The position numbers were made by a program, and so were the translations under genes. The notes beneath the pieces were generated by a model that saw nothing but the letters and a program-made list of their open reading frames with translations, had not been told where the DNA came from and did not search any database. A DNA stretch of 18,251 nucleotides from Thiobacillaceae bacterium (GTDB lineage: Bacteria; Pseudomonadota; Gammaproteobacteria; Burkholderiales; Thiobacillaceae). The stretch covers positions 1-18,251 of the forward strand of contig JAAPAA010000215.1 of assembly GCA_012274165.1 (NCBI GenBank), written 5' to 3'. Of this stretch, positions 1 to 8,428 are shown piece after piece (the first letter of the stretch is position 1; every line of letters starts with the position of its first letter).

Positions 1-444
1 CATGATGGCCAGGTCGATGCGGTTGGTCGCAAGCTGGCTCAACACGGATTCGCGATTGGATACGTCCAGATGAATCGACACCTTGGGGTGCTTGCCGCGA
101 AAGCTGGCCAGGATACGGGTGGCGACCGCGCTCACGGTGGTCGTTACCGCAATGTTGAGCAGGCCGCTATCCATGCTGCGCAGTTGCGCCAGATTGGCCT
201 GCAGATCGTCCAGCCGCGCGGTGATGCTCTGGCTGGCGTACAGCACCTCGCGTCCGGCTTCGGTCAGGAAGATTTTCTTGCCGAGCTGTTCGGTGAGTGG
301 CAGCCCGAGGATGGCCTCGATTCCCTTGATCTGCATCGAGACGGCCGGCTGCGATAGGTGCAGCTCCTCGGCCGCCCGCGAAAACGACAGGTTGCGGGCA
401 ACCGCCTCGAATACCCGGAATTGGCGCAGCGTCAATCGGCGCAT
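1..444 (-). CDS. cbbR: LysR-family transcriptional regulator CbbR (partial, N-terminal 148 codons)
   Basis: The minus strand reads from an ATG at 444-442 without a stop to the left edge, so the C-terminal half is missing. The product starts MRRLTLRQFRVFEAVARN and has a typical LysR winged helix-turn-helix at about residues 18-40 (SFSRAAEELHLSQPAVSMQI). The dimerisation helix and the start of the effector domain follow (about residues 90-148, including NIAVTTTVSAVATRIL). LysR proteins normally have about 300 residues. The gene is divergent from cbbM, the classical place for CbbR, which activates Calvin-cycle genes and often represses itself from the shared intergenic region. No in-frame start lies upstream before a stop, and no clear Shine-Dalgarno sequence precedes the ATG, so translation may be weak or leaderless. 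The LysR call is near certain; the CbbR name rests on position and on close resemblance to CbbR N-termini. Confidence 0.9.
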   Translation of the reverse strand, partial: MRRLTLRQFRVFEAVARNLSFSRAAEELHLSQPAVSMQIKGIEAILGLPLTEQLGKKIFLTEAGREVLYASQSITARLDDLQANLAQLRSMDSGLLNIAVTTTVSAVATRILASFRGKHPKVSIHLDVSNRESVLSQLATNRIDLAIM

Positions 445-462
445 AATAGATGTATAAGTCTA

Positions 463-481
463 ATGATATGGTTTGTATCAT
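463..481. promoter_or_regulatory. Inverted repeat, candidate CbbR operator
   Basis: ATGATA (463-468) and TATCAT (476-481) form a perfect 6-bp dyad with a 7-bp spacer. It lies between the divergent cbbR and cbbM starts, in a stretch (about 441-505) far richer in A and T than the surrounding genes. LysR proteins bind interrupted AT-rich dyads about this far from the regulated start, so this is the best operator candidate in the gap. Assignment to CbbR is inferred from position. Confidence 0.5.
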
Positions 482-514
482 AACAATTGAATTTTAATTA
501 TATAAGTGGCTGCG

Positions 515-520
515 TATAGT
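515..520 (+). promoter_or_regulatory. Possible -10 box for cbbM (TATAGT)
   Basis: TATAGT matches the sigma-70 -10 consensus at five of six positions and would start a leader of about 60 nt ahead of the cbbM ATG at 586. The -35 region at the right spacing (about 492-497, TTTTAA) is poor. That is common for promoters depending on a LysR activator. It sits 34 bp downstream of the 463-481 dyad. Confidence 0.35.
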
Positions 521-522
521 CC

Positions 523-543
523 GCCCCTGTCGTGTCCAGGGGC
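523..543 (+). promoter_or_regulatory. Hairpin in the cbbM 5' leader
   Basis: GCCCCTG (523-529) and CAGGGGC (537-543) pair perfectly over 7 bp around a 7-nt loop. No T-run follows, so it is not an intrinsic terminator. It lies 31 nt upstream of the cbbM ribosome-binding site. It could stabilise the 5' end of a highly expressed mRNA or be a second DNA-level dyad; the sequence does not decide. Confidence 0.45.
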
Positions 544-585
544 AATGCTCCTGACGCTTTGTTTATCACCCGCAGGAGTCATGCA

Positions 586-1968
586 ATGGATCAATCCGCA
601 CGTTACGCCGACCTCAGCCTCAAAGAAGCAGACCTCATCAAGGGTGGCAAGCACATCCTCGTCGCCTACAAAATGAAGCCGAAGCCCGGCTTCGGCAGCT
701 ACCTGTCCTGCGCGGCTCACTTCGCTGCCGAGTCCTCGACCGGCACCAACGTCGAAGTCTCCACCACCGACGACTTCACCAAGGGCGTCGACGCGCTGGT
801 GTACTACATCGACGAAGCGACCGAAGATATGCGGATCGCCTATCCGATCGAGCTGTTCGACCGCAACATCACCGACGGCCGCATGATGATCGTCTCCTTC
901 CTGACGCTGGTGATCGGCAACAACCAGGGCATGGGCGACATCGAGCACGCCAAGATCCATGACTTCTACATGCCCGAGCGCGCCATCCAGCTGTTCGACG
1001 GCCCGTCCAAGGACATCAGCGACATGTGGCGCATCCTCGGCCGCCCGGTCGTCAACGGCGGCTACATCTCCGGCACCATCATCAAGCCGAAGCTGGGCCT
1101 GCGTCCCGAGCCGTTCGCGGCTGCTGCCTACCAGTTCTGGCTGGGCGGCGACTTCATCAAGAACGACGAACCGCAGGGCAACCAGGTGTTCTGTCCGGCC
1201 AAGAAGGTGTATCCGCTGGTGTACGACGCGATGAAGCGCGCCCAGGACGAAACCGGCCAGGCCAAGCTGTTCTCCGCCAACATCACGGCTGACGACCACT
1301 ACGAAATGTGCGCCCGCGCCGACTTCATCCTGGAAGCCTTCGGCCCGGATGCGGACAAGGTCGCGTTCCTGGTCGACGGTTTCGTCGGCGGCCCCGGCAT
1401 GATCACCACCGCCCGCCGTCAGTACCCCAACCAGTACCTGCACTATCACCGCGCCGGCCACGGCATGATCACCTCCCCGTCCGCACTGCGTGGCTACACC
1501 GCGTTCGTGCTGGCCAAGATCTCGCGTCTGCAGGGAGCGTCCGGCATCCACGTGGGCACCATGGGTTACGGCAAGATGGAAGGCGAGAACAGCGACAAGA
1601 ACATCGCCTACATGATCGAGCGCGACGAGTGCCAGGGCCCGGTCTACTTCCAGAAGTGGTATGGCATGAAGCCCACCACCCCAATCATCTCCGGCGGCAT
1701 GAACGCGCTGCGTCTGCCCGGCTTCTTCGAGAACCTGGGTCACGGCAACGTCATCAACACCTCCGGCGGCGGCTCCTACGGTCACATCGACAGCCCCGCT
1801 GCCGGCGCGATCTCGCTGCGTCAGTCGTACGAGTGCTGGAAGTCGGGCGCGGACCCGATCGAATACGCGAAAGAGCACAATGAATTTGCGCGCGCGTTCG
1901 AGTCCTTCCCCGGCGACGCCGACAAGATCTTCCCCGGCTGGCGTGAAAAGCTGGGCGTGCATAAGTGA
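586..1968 (+). CDS. cbbM: Form II ribulose-1,5-bisphosphate carboxylase/oxygenase (CbbM)
   Basis: This cytosolic enzyme fixes CO2 onto ribulose bisphosphate in the Calvin cycle; Form II enzymes work as dimers or multimers of large subunits only. The 460-residue length fits the family. Key sites fall one residue later than in the Rhodospirillum rubrum enzyme: K167 in GTIIKPKLG, the carbamylated lysine K192 with D194 and E195 in GGDFIKNDEP, H288 in LHYHRAGHG, H322 in GIHVGTMGYG, and loop-6 K330 in GKMEGE. The ATG at 586 was chosen over an upstream GTG-type extension because AGGAG (574-578) stands 7 nt before it and family members start here. Codon use is strongly biased toward C and G at third positions, as in highly expressed genes. 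It is followed by a hairpin terminator and then cbbQ. No small subunit gene is present, as expected for Form II. Confidence 0.98.
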   Translation: MDQSARYADLSLKEADLIKGGKHILVAYKMKPKPGFGSYLSCAAHFAAESSTGTNVEVSTTDDFTKGVDALVYYIDEATEDMRIAYPIELFDRNITDGRMMIVSFLTLVIGNNQGMGDIEHAKIHDFYMPERAIQLFDGPSKDISDMWRILGRPVVNGGYISGTIIKPKLGLRPEPFAAAAYQFWLGGDFIKNDEPQGNQVFCPAKKVYPLVYDAMKRAQDETGQAKLFSANITADDHYEMCARADFILEAFGPDADKVAFLVDGFVGGPGMITTARRQYPNQYLHYHRAGHGMITSPSALRGYTAFVLAKISRLQGASGIHVGTMGYGKMEGENSDKNIAYMIERDECQGPVYFQKWYGMKPTTPIISGGMNALRLPGFFENLGHGNVINTSGGGSYGHIDSPAAGAISLRQSYECWKSGADPIEYAKEHNEFARAFESFPGDADKIFPGWREKLGVHK

Positions 1969-2005
1969 TGTCCAAATAATCGTGGCTGTGCATTGAGCTG
2001 CAAGA

Positions 2006-2037
2006 GACGCCTCCGGTTCGCTGGGGGCGTTTTTCTT
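2006..2037 (+). terminator. Rho-independent terminator after cbbM
   Basis: An 8-bp stem (2007-2014 with 2023-2030, one G-T wobble) around an 8-nt loop is followed by a run of five T (2030-2034), then C and TT. It lies 38 nt after the cbbM stop and ends about 18 nt before the cbbQ start, with no room for a separate strong cbbQ promoter. It probably acts as a leaky terminator that lets a fraction of transcripts read on into cbbQ and cbbO, lowering activase relative to RuBisCO. Confidence 0.75.
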
Positions 2038-2054
2038 CCGCACAAGGAAAAATC

Positions 2055-2858
2055 ATGACCGATAAAGACCAATACAAAATCCAGCAGGAACCGTTCTATC
2101 AGCAGCAGAAGAACGAAGTCGCGCTGTACGAAGCCGCCTATCGCAACCGCTTGCCGGTGATGGTGAAAGGCCCCACCGGCTGCGGCAAGTCGCGCTTCGT
2201 CGAATACATGGCGTGGAAGCTCGGCAAGCCGCTGATCACCGTGGCCTGCAACGAGGACATGACCGCCAGCGATCTGGTCGGCCGTTATCTGCTGGAAGCC
2301 AACGGCACCCGCTGGCTCGACGGCCCGCTCACCACCGCCGCGCGCATCGGCGCCATCTGTTATCTCGATGAAATCGTGGAGGCGCGCCAGGACACCACCG
2401 TGGTGATCCACCCGCTCACCGACCACCGCCGCACCCTGCCGCTGGACAAGAAGGGAGAGCTGATCCATGCGCATCCGGATTTCCAGCTGGTGATTTCCTA
2501 CAATCCGGGTTATCAGACCTTGATGAAGGATCTCAAGCAGTCGACCAAGCAGCGCTTCACTGGCTTCGATTTTGACTACCCCAACGCCGCGCTTGAAACC
2601 GGGATCGTGGCGAAGGAAACCGGCGCCGATGCCGCAATGGCGGCCAAGCTGGTGAAGATCGGCGCGGTCGCGCGCGGTCTCAAGGGTCACGGTCTCGACG
2701 AAGGCATCTCGACGCGCCTGCTGGTGTATGCAGCGACGCTGATCAAGGACGGCGTCGACCCGCGCGACGCCTGCCGCATGGCGCTGGTGCGGCCGATCAC
2801 CGACGACGCGGATATTCGCGACACCCTTGACCACGCGATCGACGCCACGTTTGCCTAA
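2055..2858 (+). CDS. cbbQ: RuBisCO activase AAA+ ATPase subunit CbbQ
   Basis: A 267-residue MoxR-type AAA+ ATPase. Walker A is GPTGCGKS at residues 39-46, Walker B ICYLDE at 101-106, a sensor-1 asparagine N150 sits in VISYNPG, an arginine-finger candidate is R167 in KQRF, and a sensor-2 arginine is R221 in STRLL. CbbQ forms hexameric rings that, with CbbO, use ATP to remodel RuBisCO and release tight-binding sugar phosphates. AAGGA (2044-2048) precedes the ATG by 6 nt. The gene lies between cbbM and cbbO and shares their orientation. NorQ of nitric oxide reductase clusters is the closest look-alike family, but the position next to cbbM and the sequence both favour CbbQ. It is complete with no missing motif. 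Confidence 0.95.
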   Translation: MTDKDQYKIQQEPFYQQQKNEVALYEAAYRNRLPVMVKGPTGCGKSRFVEYMAWKLGKPLITVACNEDMTASDLVGRYLLEANGTRWLDGPLTTAARIGAICYLDEIVEARQDTTVVIHPLTDHRRTLPLDKKGELIHAHPDFQLVISYNPGYQTLMKDLKQSTKQRFTGFDFDYPNAALETGIVAKETGADAAMAAKLVKIGAVARGLKGHGLDEGISTRLLVYAATLIKDGVDPRDACRMALVRPITDDADIRDTLDHAIDATFA

Positions 2859-2867
2859 GGTGTAAAC

Positions 2868-5132
2868 GTGACCACGGAAACTGAATACCAGCACCCCCTG
2901 ATGCGCGCCTACTGGGCGCAGATCGACACCCGCTTCCCGCAGGTCGAAGCGGTGTTCGAGGATGTCATGGCCGAGGCGCTGGCGGTGCTCTCCCGCGAAG
3001 GAATCGACGCCTATCTCGAAGCCGCGCGCGTCATCGGCAAGCTGGGGCGCGGCGTCGAGCCGATGCTGGCGTTTCTGGAAGAGTGGCCGTCGACTGCAAA
3101 ATCCGTTGGCGAAGCGGCCTTGCCGGCGGTGATGGCGCTGGTCCAGCGCATGCAGAAATCGCCCAACGGCAATGCCATCACGCCTTTCCTGCAAACGCTG
3201 GCGCCGGTCGCGCGCCGCCTGCATGCGCAGGAGCAGATGCAGCACTATCTGGATATCACGCTGGATTTCATGGAGCGAACCACTGGCTCCATTCACGGCC
3301 ACCACACCACTTTTCCCAGCCCAGGCCTGCCGGAGTTTTTCGCCCAGGCGCCGAACCTGCTGAACCAGCTGACGCTGGCCGGCCTGAAAAACTGGGTGGA
3401 ATACGGCATCCGCAATTACCGCACCCATCCCGAGCGGCAGAAGGACTACTTCAGCGTGCAGTCCGCCGACAGCCGCGCGGTGCTGCAGCGCGAGCGCCAC
3501 GGCACCCTGTTCATGGACGTCGAACGCAAGCTCGATCTGTACCTGCGCGGCCTGTGGAACGATGCGGAACAACTGGTGCCGTATTCCACCGCCTTCGACG
3601 AATTGCGCAAGCCGGTTCCGTATTACGACAAGCTCGGCATGCGCGTGCCCGACGTGCAGGACGACGCCGGCGCCATCAGCGGTCTGGATCGCTACCGCGC
3701 CACGCTCGCCCATATGGTTGGCCACCGCCGCTGGACCCGGCCGCAGATCGCCGACAACTGGAGCCCGTTCCAGCGCATGGCGGTGGAGTTTTTCGAGGAC
3801 TGCCGCATCGAGACGCTGCTGATTCGCGAATACCCCGGCCTGCGCCGCCTGTTCCTCGCGCTGCACCCGCAGCCGCTGGAAAACGCCTGCGATCCGCAAA
3901 CCACCTCCTGTCTGCGCCACCGCATGGCGATGCTGTCGCGCGCGCTGCTCGATCCCGCTCACGGCTACGTTGATACCGACCTCAACACCTTCGTCGCGCG
4001 CTTCCACGCACTGATGGACACGGGCGAATCCAGCACAAAAGAGATCGCCGCGCTGGCGCTTTCCTACGTTGCCAAAACCCGCCGTCAGAGCGACCAGTTC
4101 GCCAAGGTCCACTTCGACAACACCGTCGTCGATTACCGCGACGACAACCGCCACATGTGGCAATTCATCGAGGCCGGCGACGAGGAAGAAGCTTTCGACG
4201 AAGACCGCAAGGCCGCGCCGGACGCCGAAATAAAAGGCCTGCCGCCGCGCCATTACCCCGAGTGGGACTACAACAGCCAGACCTATCGCCCGGACTGGGC
4301 CAGCGTGTACGAAGCCCTGCACGCCAGCGGCAACCCGGCCGACATCGACCGCCTGCTCGCCAAGCACAGCGCGCTCGCCAAGCAGCTGAAGAAAATGCTC
4401 GATCTCCTGAAGCCGCAGGACAAGGTGCGCATCCGCTATCAGGAAGAAGGCAGCGAACTCGACCTCGACGTCGCCATCCGCTCACTGATCGACTTCAAGG
4501 GCGGCGCCACCCCCGACCCGCGCATCAACATGAGCCACCGCACTGACGGCCGCGACATCGCCGTGATGCTACTGCTCGATCTGTCGGAGTCGCTCAACGA
4601 AAAAGCCGCCGGCTCCGATCAGACCATCCTCGAACTGAGCCAGGAAGCGGTGTCGCTATTAGCCTGGGCGATTGAAAAACTCGGCGACTCGTTTGCCATC
4701 GCCGGCTTCCATTCCAACACCCGCCACGACGTGCGTTACCTGCACATTAAGGGCTACGGCGAACACTTCAACGACGAAGTGAAAGCGCGCCTGGCCGCAA
4801 TGCAGGCGGGTTATTCCACCCGCATGGGCGCGGCGATGCGCCACGCCGCGCATTACCTCGGCGCGCGATCCGCCGACAAAAAGCTGATGCTCATCCTCAC
4901 CGACGGCAAGCCGTCCGACGTCGATACCCACGACGAACGCCTGCTGATCGAAGACGCCCGGCAAGCGGTGAAGGAACTTGATCAGGGCGGCATTTTTACC
5001 TACTGCATCAGCCTCGATCCCAAGGCCGACGAATACGTCGGCGACATCTTCGGCCGCCAGTTCACCGTCATCGATCACATCGAACGGCTGCCGGAACGCT
5101 TGCCGCAACTGTTCATGGCGCTGACGAAATAG
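2868..5132 (+). CDS. cbbO: RuBisCO activase adaptor CbbO, VWA-domain protein
   Basis: A 754-residue protein with a long alpha-helical N-terminal part, an acidic linker around residues 430-450 and a C-terminal von Willebrand factor A domain. The metal-ion-dependent adhesion site is complete: D571-x-S573-x-S575 in LLLDLSESLNE, T651 in GYSTRMGAA and D679 in ILTDGKPSD. CbbO binds the CbbQ ring and docks it onto RuBisCO through the VWA metal site. The start is GTG at 2868, with AAGG overlapping the cbbQ stop (2856-2858) about 6 nt upstream. The 9-nt gap to cbbQ implies translational coupling. NorD is the paralogous alternative, excluded here by context. The last ten codons plus stop recur at 8429-8461, beyond the next gene. 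Confidence 0.94.
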   Translation: MTTETEYQHPLMRAYWAQIDTRFPQVEAVFEDVMAEALAVLSREGIDAYLEAARVIGKLGRGVEPMLAFLEEWPSTAKSVGEAALPAVMALVQRMQKSPNGNAITPFLQTLAPVARRLHAQEQMQHYLDITLDFMERTTGSIHGHHTTFPSPGLPEFFAQAPNLLNQLTLAGLKNWVEYGIRNYRTHPERQKDYFSVQSADSRAVLQRERHGTLFMDVERKLDLYLRGLWNDAEQLVPYSTAFDELRKPVPYYDKLGMRVPDVQDDAGAISGLDRYRATLAHMVGHRRWTRPQIADNWSPFQRMAVEFFEDCRIETLLIREYPGLRRLFLALHPQPLENACDPQTTSCLRHRMAMLSRALLDPAHGYVDTDLNTFVARFHALMDTGESSTKEIAALALSYVAKTRRQSDQFAKVHFDNTVVDYRDDNRHMWQFIEAGDEEEAFDEDRKAAPDAEIKGLPPRHYPEWDYNSQTYRPDWASVYEALHASGNPADIDRLLAKHSALAKQLKKMLDLLKPQDKVRIRYQEEGSELDLDVAIRSLIDFKGGATPDPRINMSHRTDGRDIAVMLLLDLSESLNEKAAGSDQTILELSQEAVSLLAWAIEKLGDSFAIAGFHSNTRHDVRYLHIKGYGEHFNDEVKARLAAMQAGYSTRMGAAMRHAAHYLGARSADKKLMLILTDGKPSDVDTHDERLLIEDARQAVKELDQGGIFTYCISLDPKADEYVGDIFGRQFTVIDHIERLPERLPQLFMALTK

Positions 5133-5150
5133 CCAAGAATCAGCGCTACA

Positions 5151-5169
5151 CTCCGTTTTAAACACGGAG
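5151..5169 (+). promoter_or_regulatory. Small hairpin covering the ribosome-binding site of the GGDEF-EAL gene
   Basis: CTCCGT (5151-5156) pairs with ACGGAG (5164-5169) around a 7-nt loop. The GGAG at 5166-5169 is the Shine-Dalgarno sequence for the ATG at 5178, 8 nt away, so the fold would hide it. A 6-bp stem is only moderately stable. It may lower translation of the signalling gene; there is no T-run, so it is not a terminator for the cbb genes. Confidence 0.4.
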
Positions 5170-5177
5170 ACACAATA

Positions 5178-8100
5178 ATGAACGACATCGTAGTTCCGGG
5201 CATATTTCTGTTGTCCGGCATCTGCGCCTATGCCGCGGTCACTCACCTTGCCGCTGGTGCACGGCGGCCGCGGGACCGGACACATTTGCTGTTTGCCGGC
5301 ATGTGCATGTTGATGGCGTTGCTCGGTTTGGCCAATGGACTGGGTTATCAGGTGACAACGGTTTCGGGCGCCATTCTCACGCTCAAGTGGGGCTTGGGCC
5401 TCGCCGGGCTGTTTTTCATCCTGTTTCCCTGGTTCATTGCCGAATACACTGGCGTGCACCCCAAGCCCTTGCTGATTGGACACGGCGTGCTGTTTGCGGG
5501 GGTGCTCGTCGCCAATTTCATTCAGCCTTTCAGCCTCCAGTACCAGGAGATTCAGGGGCTTGAACGCCTGCACCTGCCCTGGGGGGAAATAGTCAGCCTG
5601 CCCATCGGCCGCACCAGCCCCTGGTTTGCCGTCGCTCTGGCATTGGTCTACCTGGCTTTCGGGTTCGCGCTGTATGCGCTTGCCATCCTGTACCGGCGCG
5701 GCCGGCGCCGCGAAACGCTGATCATGATGGCCGCCATCGGGCTGAGCCTGCTCGCTTCAACCCAGGGCATCCTGGTCCGGCTCGGGGTGTTCCAGTTTAT
5801 CCATCTCGGGCCGTTCGGCTATCTGTCCATGGTCATTGTCATGAGCATGGCGCTCAACTACGAGCTGCGGCAGAGCGGCCAGCGCATGCGGACGGTTCTC
5901 GACCATGTCCCGGCGGTCGTGTACATGAAGGATCCGGACGGCAGCTATCTTTTCATCAACCATCACTACGAAGCCCTGTTTCATGTGGAGGGCAGCCGCA
6001 TGTTCGGCAAGGTCGACGCGGACCTGTTTCCCGCAAACCAGGCCCGGGCTTTCCGCGCCAACGACAAGATGGTTCAGGATTCGGGCCGCCCGCAGACGTT
6101 CGTGGAGGTGGCTAACCAGGCCGGCGAGTCACACACATACAACTCGCTCAAGTTTCCGGTCTATCACGGCGACGGCACTCTTTACGCCGTGTGCGGCATC
6201 TCCATCGATGTCACCGAGCAGAAGCAGATGGAAGAATCCCTGCGCCAGAGCGAGGCGCGTTATCAGAGCCTGTTCGAGCGGGCCAATGATGCGATCCTGC
6301 TGTTTGAGGATGACTGCTTCACCGACTGCAATCCCAAGGCGCTGGAATTATTCGGATGTCGCCGGGAAGATATCCTCGGCAACACGCCGGTGGCGTTCTC
6401 GCCGCCCCTCCAGCCCGATGGCCGCGACTCGGCCGAGGCGGCCCTGGAGAAAATCCAGACCGCCTATGCCGGCGTGCCGCAGCGTTTCGAGTGGATGCAT
6501 ACGCGTGCGGACGGCACGTCCTTTCATGCGGAAGTCAGCCTGGTCGCCATGGAACTGGAAAACAGGCGCTCCCTGCTGGCCATCATTCGCGACGTCACCG
6601 AACGCAAGCGCACGGAAGACGCCATCCGCAACATCGCCGTGGGCGTCTCGGCCGCAACCGGCGAGGCGTTTTTCCAGCACCTGGTGCTGCAGCTCGGCAA
6701 GCTGTTCGATGCCCGATACGCTTTCATCGGCCTGCTCGACGAGGCCGATCTGGAACAGATCAAAACCATCGCCGTGAGCACGGACGGCGCCATCACCGAC
6801 AACTTCACCTGCCGTCTCGAACACTCGCCCTGCGCCAATGTGGTGGGTCATAGCACCCGCGTCTATCCGGCCCATGTGCAGCAATTGTTTCCAGAGTATG
6901 TCCTGTTGCAGCAGTTGAACGTGGAAAGTTATGTCGGTACGCCCTTGTTCGACGCCGCTGGCAAGTCGATCGGCATCATCGTCGTGCTCGATACCCGGCC
7001 CATGGTCGACACAGGCCAGGCGCAGCCCATCCTGGATATCTTCGCCGCCCGCGCCAGCGTCGAGATCCAGCGGATTCGCGCCGAAGCGAGTATCCGCCAG
7101 ATGGCCTATCAGGATTATCTGACTGGCCTTGCCAACCGCGCGCAACTGAACGAGCGCCTCGCGGAGTTGCTGGGGCAAGGCCGGCTGGCTTCTCGTTTCG
7201 GCGCGATGCTGCTGATCGACCTGGATCACTTCAAGACCATCAACGACGCGCTCAGCCACGACGTTGGCGACGAAGTGTTGCGCGCGGTGGCGCACCGGCT
7301 GGCCGGGGCGGGCGGCGAACACAGCCTGCTCGCGCGTCTGGGCGGAGACGAGTTCGCCGTGCTCATCCCGCCCGATTACCTCAGCCGCGAGGAGGCCGCG
7401 CAACAGGCCAGAAACGTCGCGGAGCAGATTCTGCTGGCGTTGTCGAAGCCGCTCATTGTGGGGGAAGGTGTCCTCAACGTCGGCGCGAGCATCGGCGCAG
7501 TACTGTTTCCGGGACGTCATGACGAATCGGAACTGGATGTGTTGCGCCAGGCGGAAATCGCCCTGTACCACGCCAAGAGCATGGGGCGCGGCAACGTCCA
7601 GTTTTTCCTGCCGAGCCTGCAGGCCATGGCGGAATCCCGGCTTCAGCTGGAAGAAGGCTTGCGCCGCGCCATCGCGAACAATGAACTGATTCTGCATTTC
7701 CAGCCGCAGATCGATGCCGCGGGGCGGATGGTCGGGGCCGAGGCCTTGTTGCGCTGGAACCACCCCGAGCGGGGCGCGGTATCGCCGGGCGAATTCGTGC
7801 CGGTCGCCGAGGCGAGCGGCCTGATTCATCCCATCGGCGCCTGGGTGCTGGAGCAGGCCTGCGACAGGCTTGCCGCCTGGCTGCGGGAAGGCGTGGCCTT
7901 TTCCGGCCACCTGTCGATCAACGTCAGCCCGTGGCAATTCGCGCGCGAAGACTTCGTGCAGCAGGTCACCGATGTGCTTGGAAAATGCAAGCTGCCGCCC
8001 GAGCGCCTGATGCTGGAACTCACCGAGTCCGCGCTGCTGTATGACCTCGAAGGAACGATTCGGAAATTGCATGCGCTGCGTGCACTTGGACTCGGCGTGG

Positions 8101-8405
8101 CGTTGGATGACTTTGGCACCGGTTATTCATCTCTCGCTTATCTAAGAGACCTGCCTCTCGACCTGTTGAAGATCGACCAGGCATTTGTCCAGGAACTCAA
8201 TGGCGATACCGACCACCCGCTGGTCGAAACGATGATCGCCATCGGCCGGCACATGCGGCTGGGCGTGATCGCGGAGGGCGTGGAAACCACGATGCAGCGC
8301 GATATTCTGCTCAAGCTGGGGTGCGAGAATTTCCAAGGCTATCTGTTTGCGAAGCCTCTTTCCGAAGCGGATTTGCTGAAGTGGATCGGCTCCAGGCCTG
8401 CTTGA
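5178..8405 (+). CDS. Membrane-bound PAS-PAS-GAF-GGDEF-EAL cyclic-di-GMP signalling protein
   Basis: The 1075-residue product begins with about seven hydrophobic segments (residues 1-225) resembling the 7TM sensor modules of histidine kinases. Two PAS domains follow (about 237-355 and 361-480), then a GAF domain (about 490-635), a GGDEF domain (about 645-800) and an EAL domain (about 820-1065). The diguanylate cyclase signature is intact (GGDEF at 722-726); no RxxD inhibitory site stands at the usual place before it. The phosphodiesterase motifs are also intact: EALLRW from E855, DDFGTG at 977-982 and QGYLFAKP at 1053-1060. Both making and breaking c-di-GMP are therefore possible, and many such proteins act mainly as phosphodiesterases. 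The start at 5178 has GGAG 8 nt upstream. It follows cbbO by 45 nt but its function is unrelated, and it is flanked by a repeat of the cbbO end, which suggests insertion here. Confidence 0.93.
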   Translation: MNDIVVPGIFLLSGICAYAAVTHLAAGARRPRDRTHLLFAGMCMLMALLGLANGLGYQVTTVSGAILTLKWGLGLAGLFFILFPWFIAEYTGVHPKPLLIGHGVLFAGVLVANFIQPFSLQYQEIQGLERLHLPWGEIVSLPIGRTSPWFAVALALVYLAFGFALYALAILYRRGRRRETLIMMAAIGLSLLASTQGILVRLGVFQFIHLGPFGYLSMVIVMSMALNYELRQSGQRMRTVLDHVPAVVYMKDPDGSYLFINHHYEALFHVEGSRMFGKVDADLFPANQARAFRANDKMVQDSGRPQTFVEVANQAGESHTYNSLKFPVYHGDGTLYAVCGISIDVTEQKQMEESLRQSEARYQSLFERANDAILLFEDDCFTDCNPKALELFGCRREDILGNTPVAFSPPLQPDGRDSAEAALEKIQTAYAGVPQRFEWMHTRADGTSFHAEVSLVAMELENRRSLLAIIRDVTERKRTEDAIRNIAVGVSAATGEAFFQHLVLQLGKLFDARYAFIGLLDEADLEQIKTIAVSTDGAITDNFTCRLEHSPCANVVGHSTRVYPAHVQQLFPEYVLLQQLNVESYVGTPLFDAAGKSIGIIVVLDTRPMVDTGQAQPILDIFAARASVEIQRIRAEASIRQMAYQDYLTGLANRAQLNERLAELLGQGRLASRFGAMLLIDLDHFKTINDALSHDVGDEVLRAVAHRLAGAGGEHSLLARLGGDEFAVLIPPDYLSREEAAQQARNVAEQILLALSKPLIVGEGVLNVGASIGAVLFPGRHDESELDVLRQAEIALYHAKSMGRGNVQFFLPSLQAMAESRLQLEEGLRRAIANNELILHFQPQIDAAGRMVGAEALLRWNHPERGAVSPGEFVPVAEASGLIHPIGAWVLEQACDRLAAWLREGVAFSGHLSINVSPWQFAREDFVQQVTDVLGKCKLPPERLMLELTESALLYDLEGTIRKLHALRALGLGVALDDFGTGYSSLAYLRDLPLDLLKIDQAFVQELNGDTDHPLVETMIAIGRHMRLGVIAEGVETTMQRDILLKLGCENFQGYLFAKPLSEADLLKWIGSRPA

Positions 8406-8428
8406 AAAGCGACAACACGCGCTGGCAG

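Noticed and set aside
532..585. Upstream in-frame extension of cbbM by 18 codons
   Set aside because: It lacks a ribosome-binding site and runs through the leader hairpin. The ATG at 586 has AGGAG at proper spacing and matches Form II lengths and residue numbering.
478..2043. 521-codon minus-strand open frame opposite cbbM
   Set aside because: A shadow of the codon-biased cbbM gene; no recognisable domain or plausible context.
1821..4367. 848-codon open frame on the minus strand opposite cbbM end, cbbQ and cbbO
   Set aside because: It overlaps three well-identified genes, its composition is the H-, V-, G-, R- and Q-rich type produced by reading GC-rich genes backwards, and it shows no domain. 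Long antisense frames are usual with strong G/C third-position bias.
2055..5132. NorQ/NorD nitric oxide reductase accessory genes
   Set aside because: The families are related, but direct linkage to cbbM and a divergent LysR gene, with no norB or norC nearby, fits CbbQ/CbbO.
6348..8072. 574-codon minus-strand frame opposite the GGDEF-EAL gene
   Set aside because: It mirrors GGDEF and EAL coding sequence, has no own motif and no credible ribosome-binding context.
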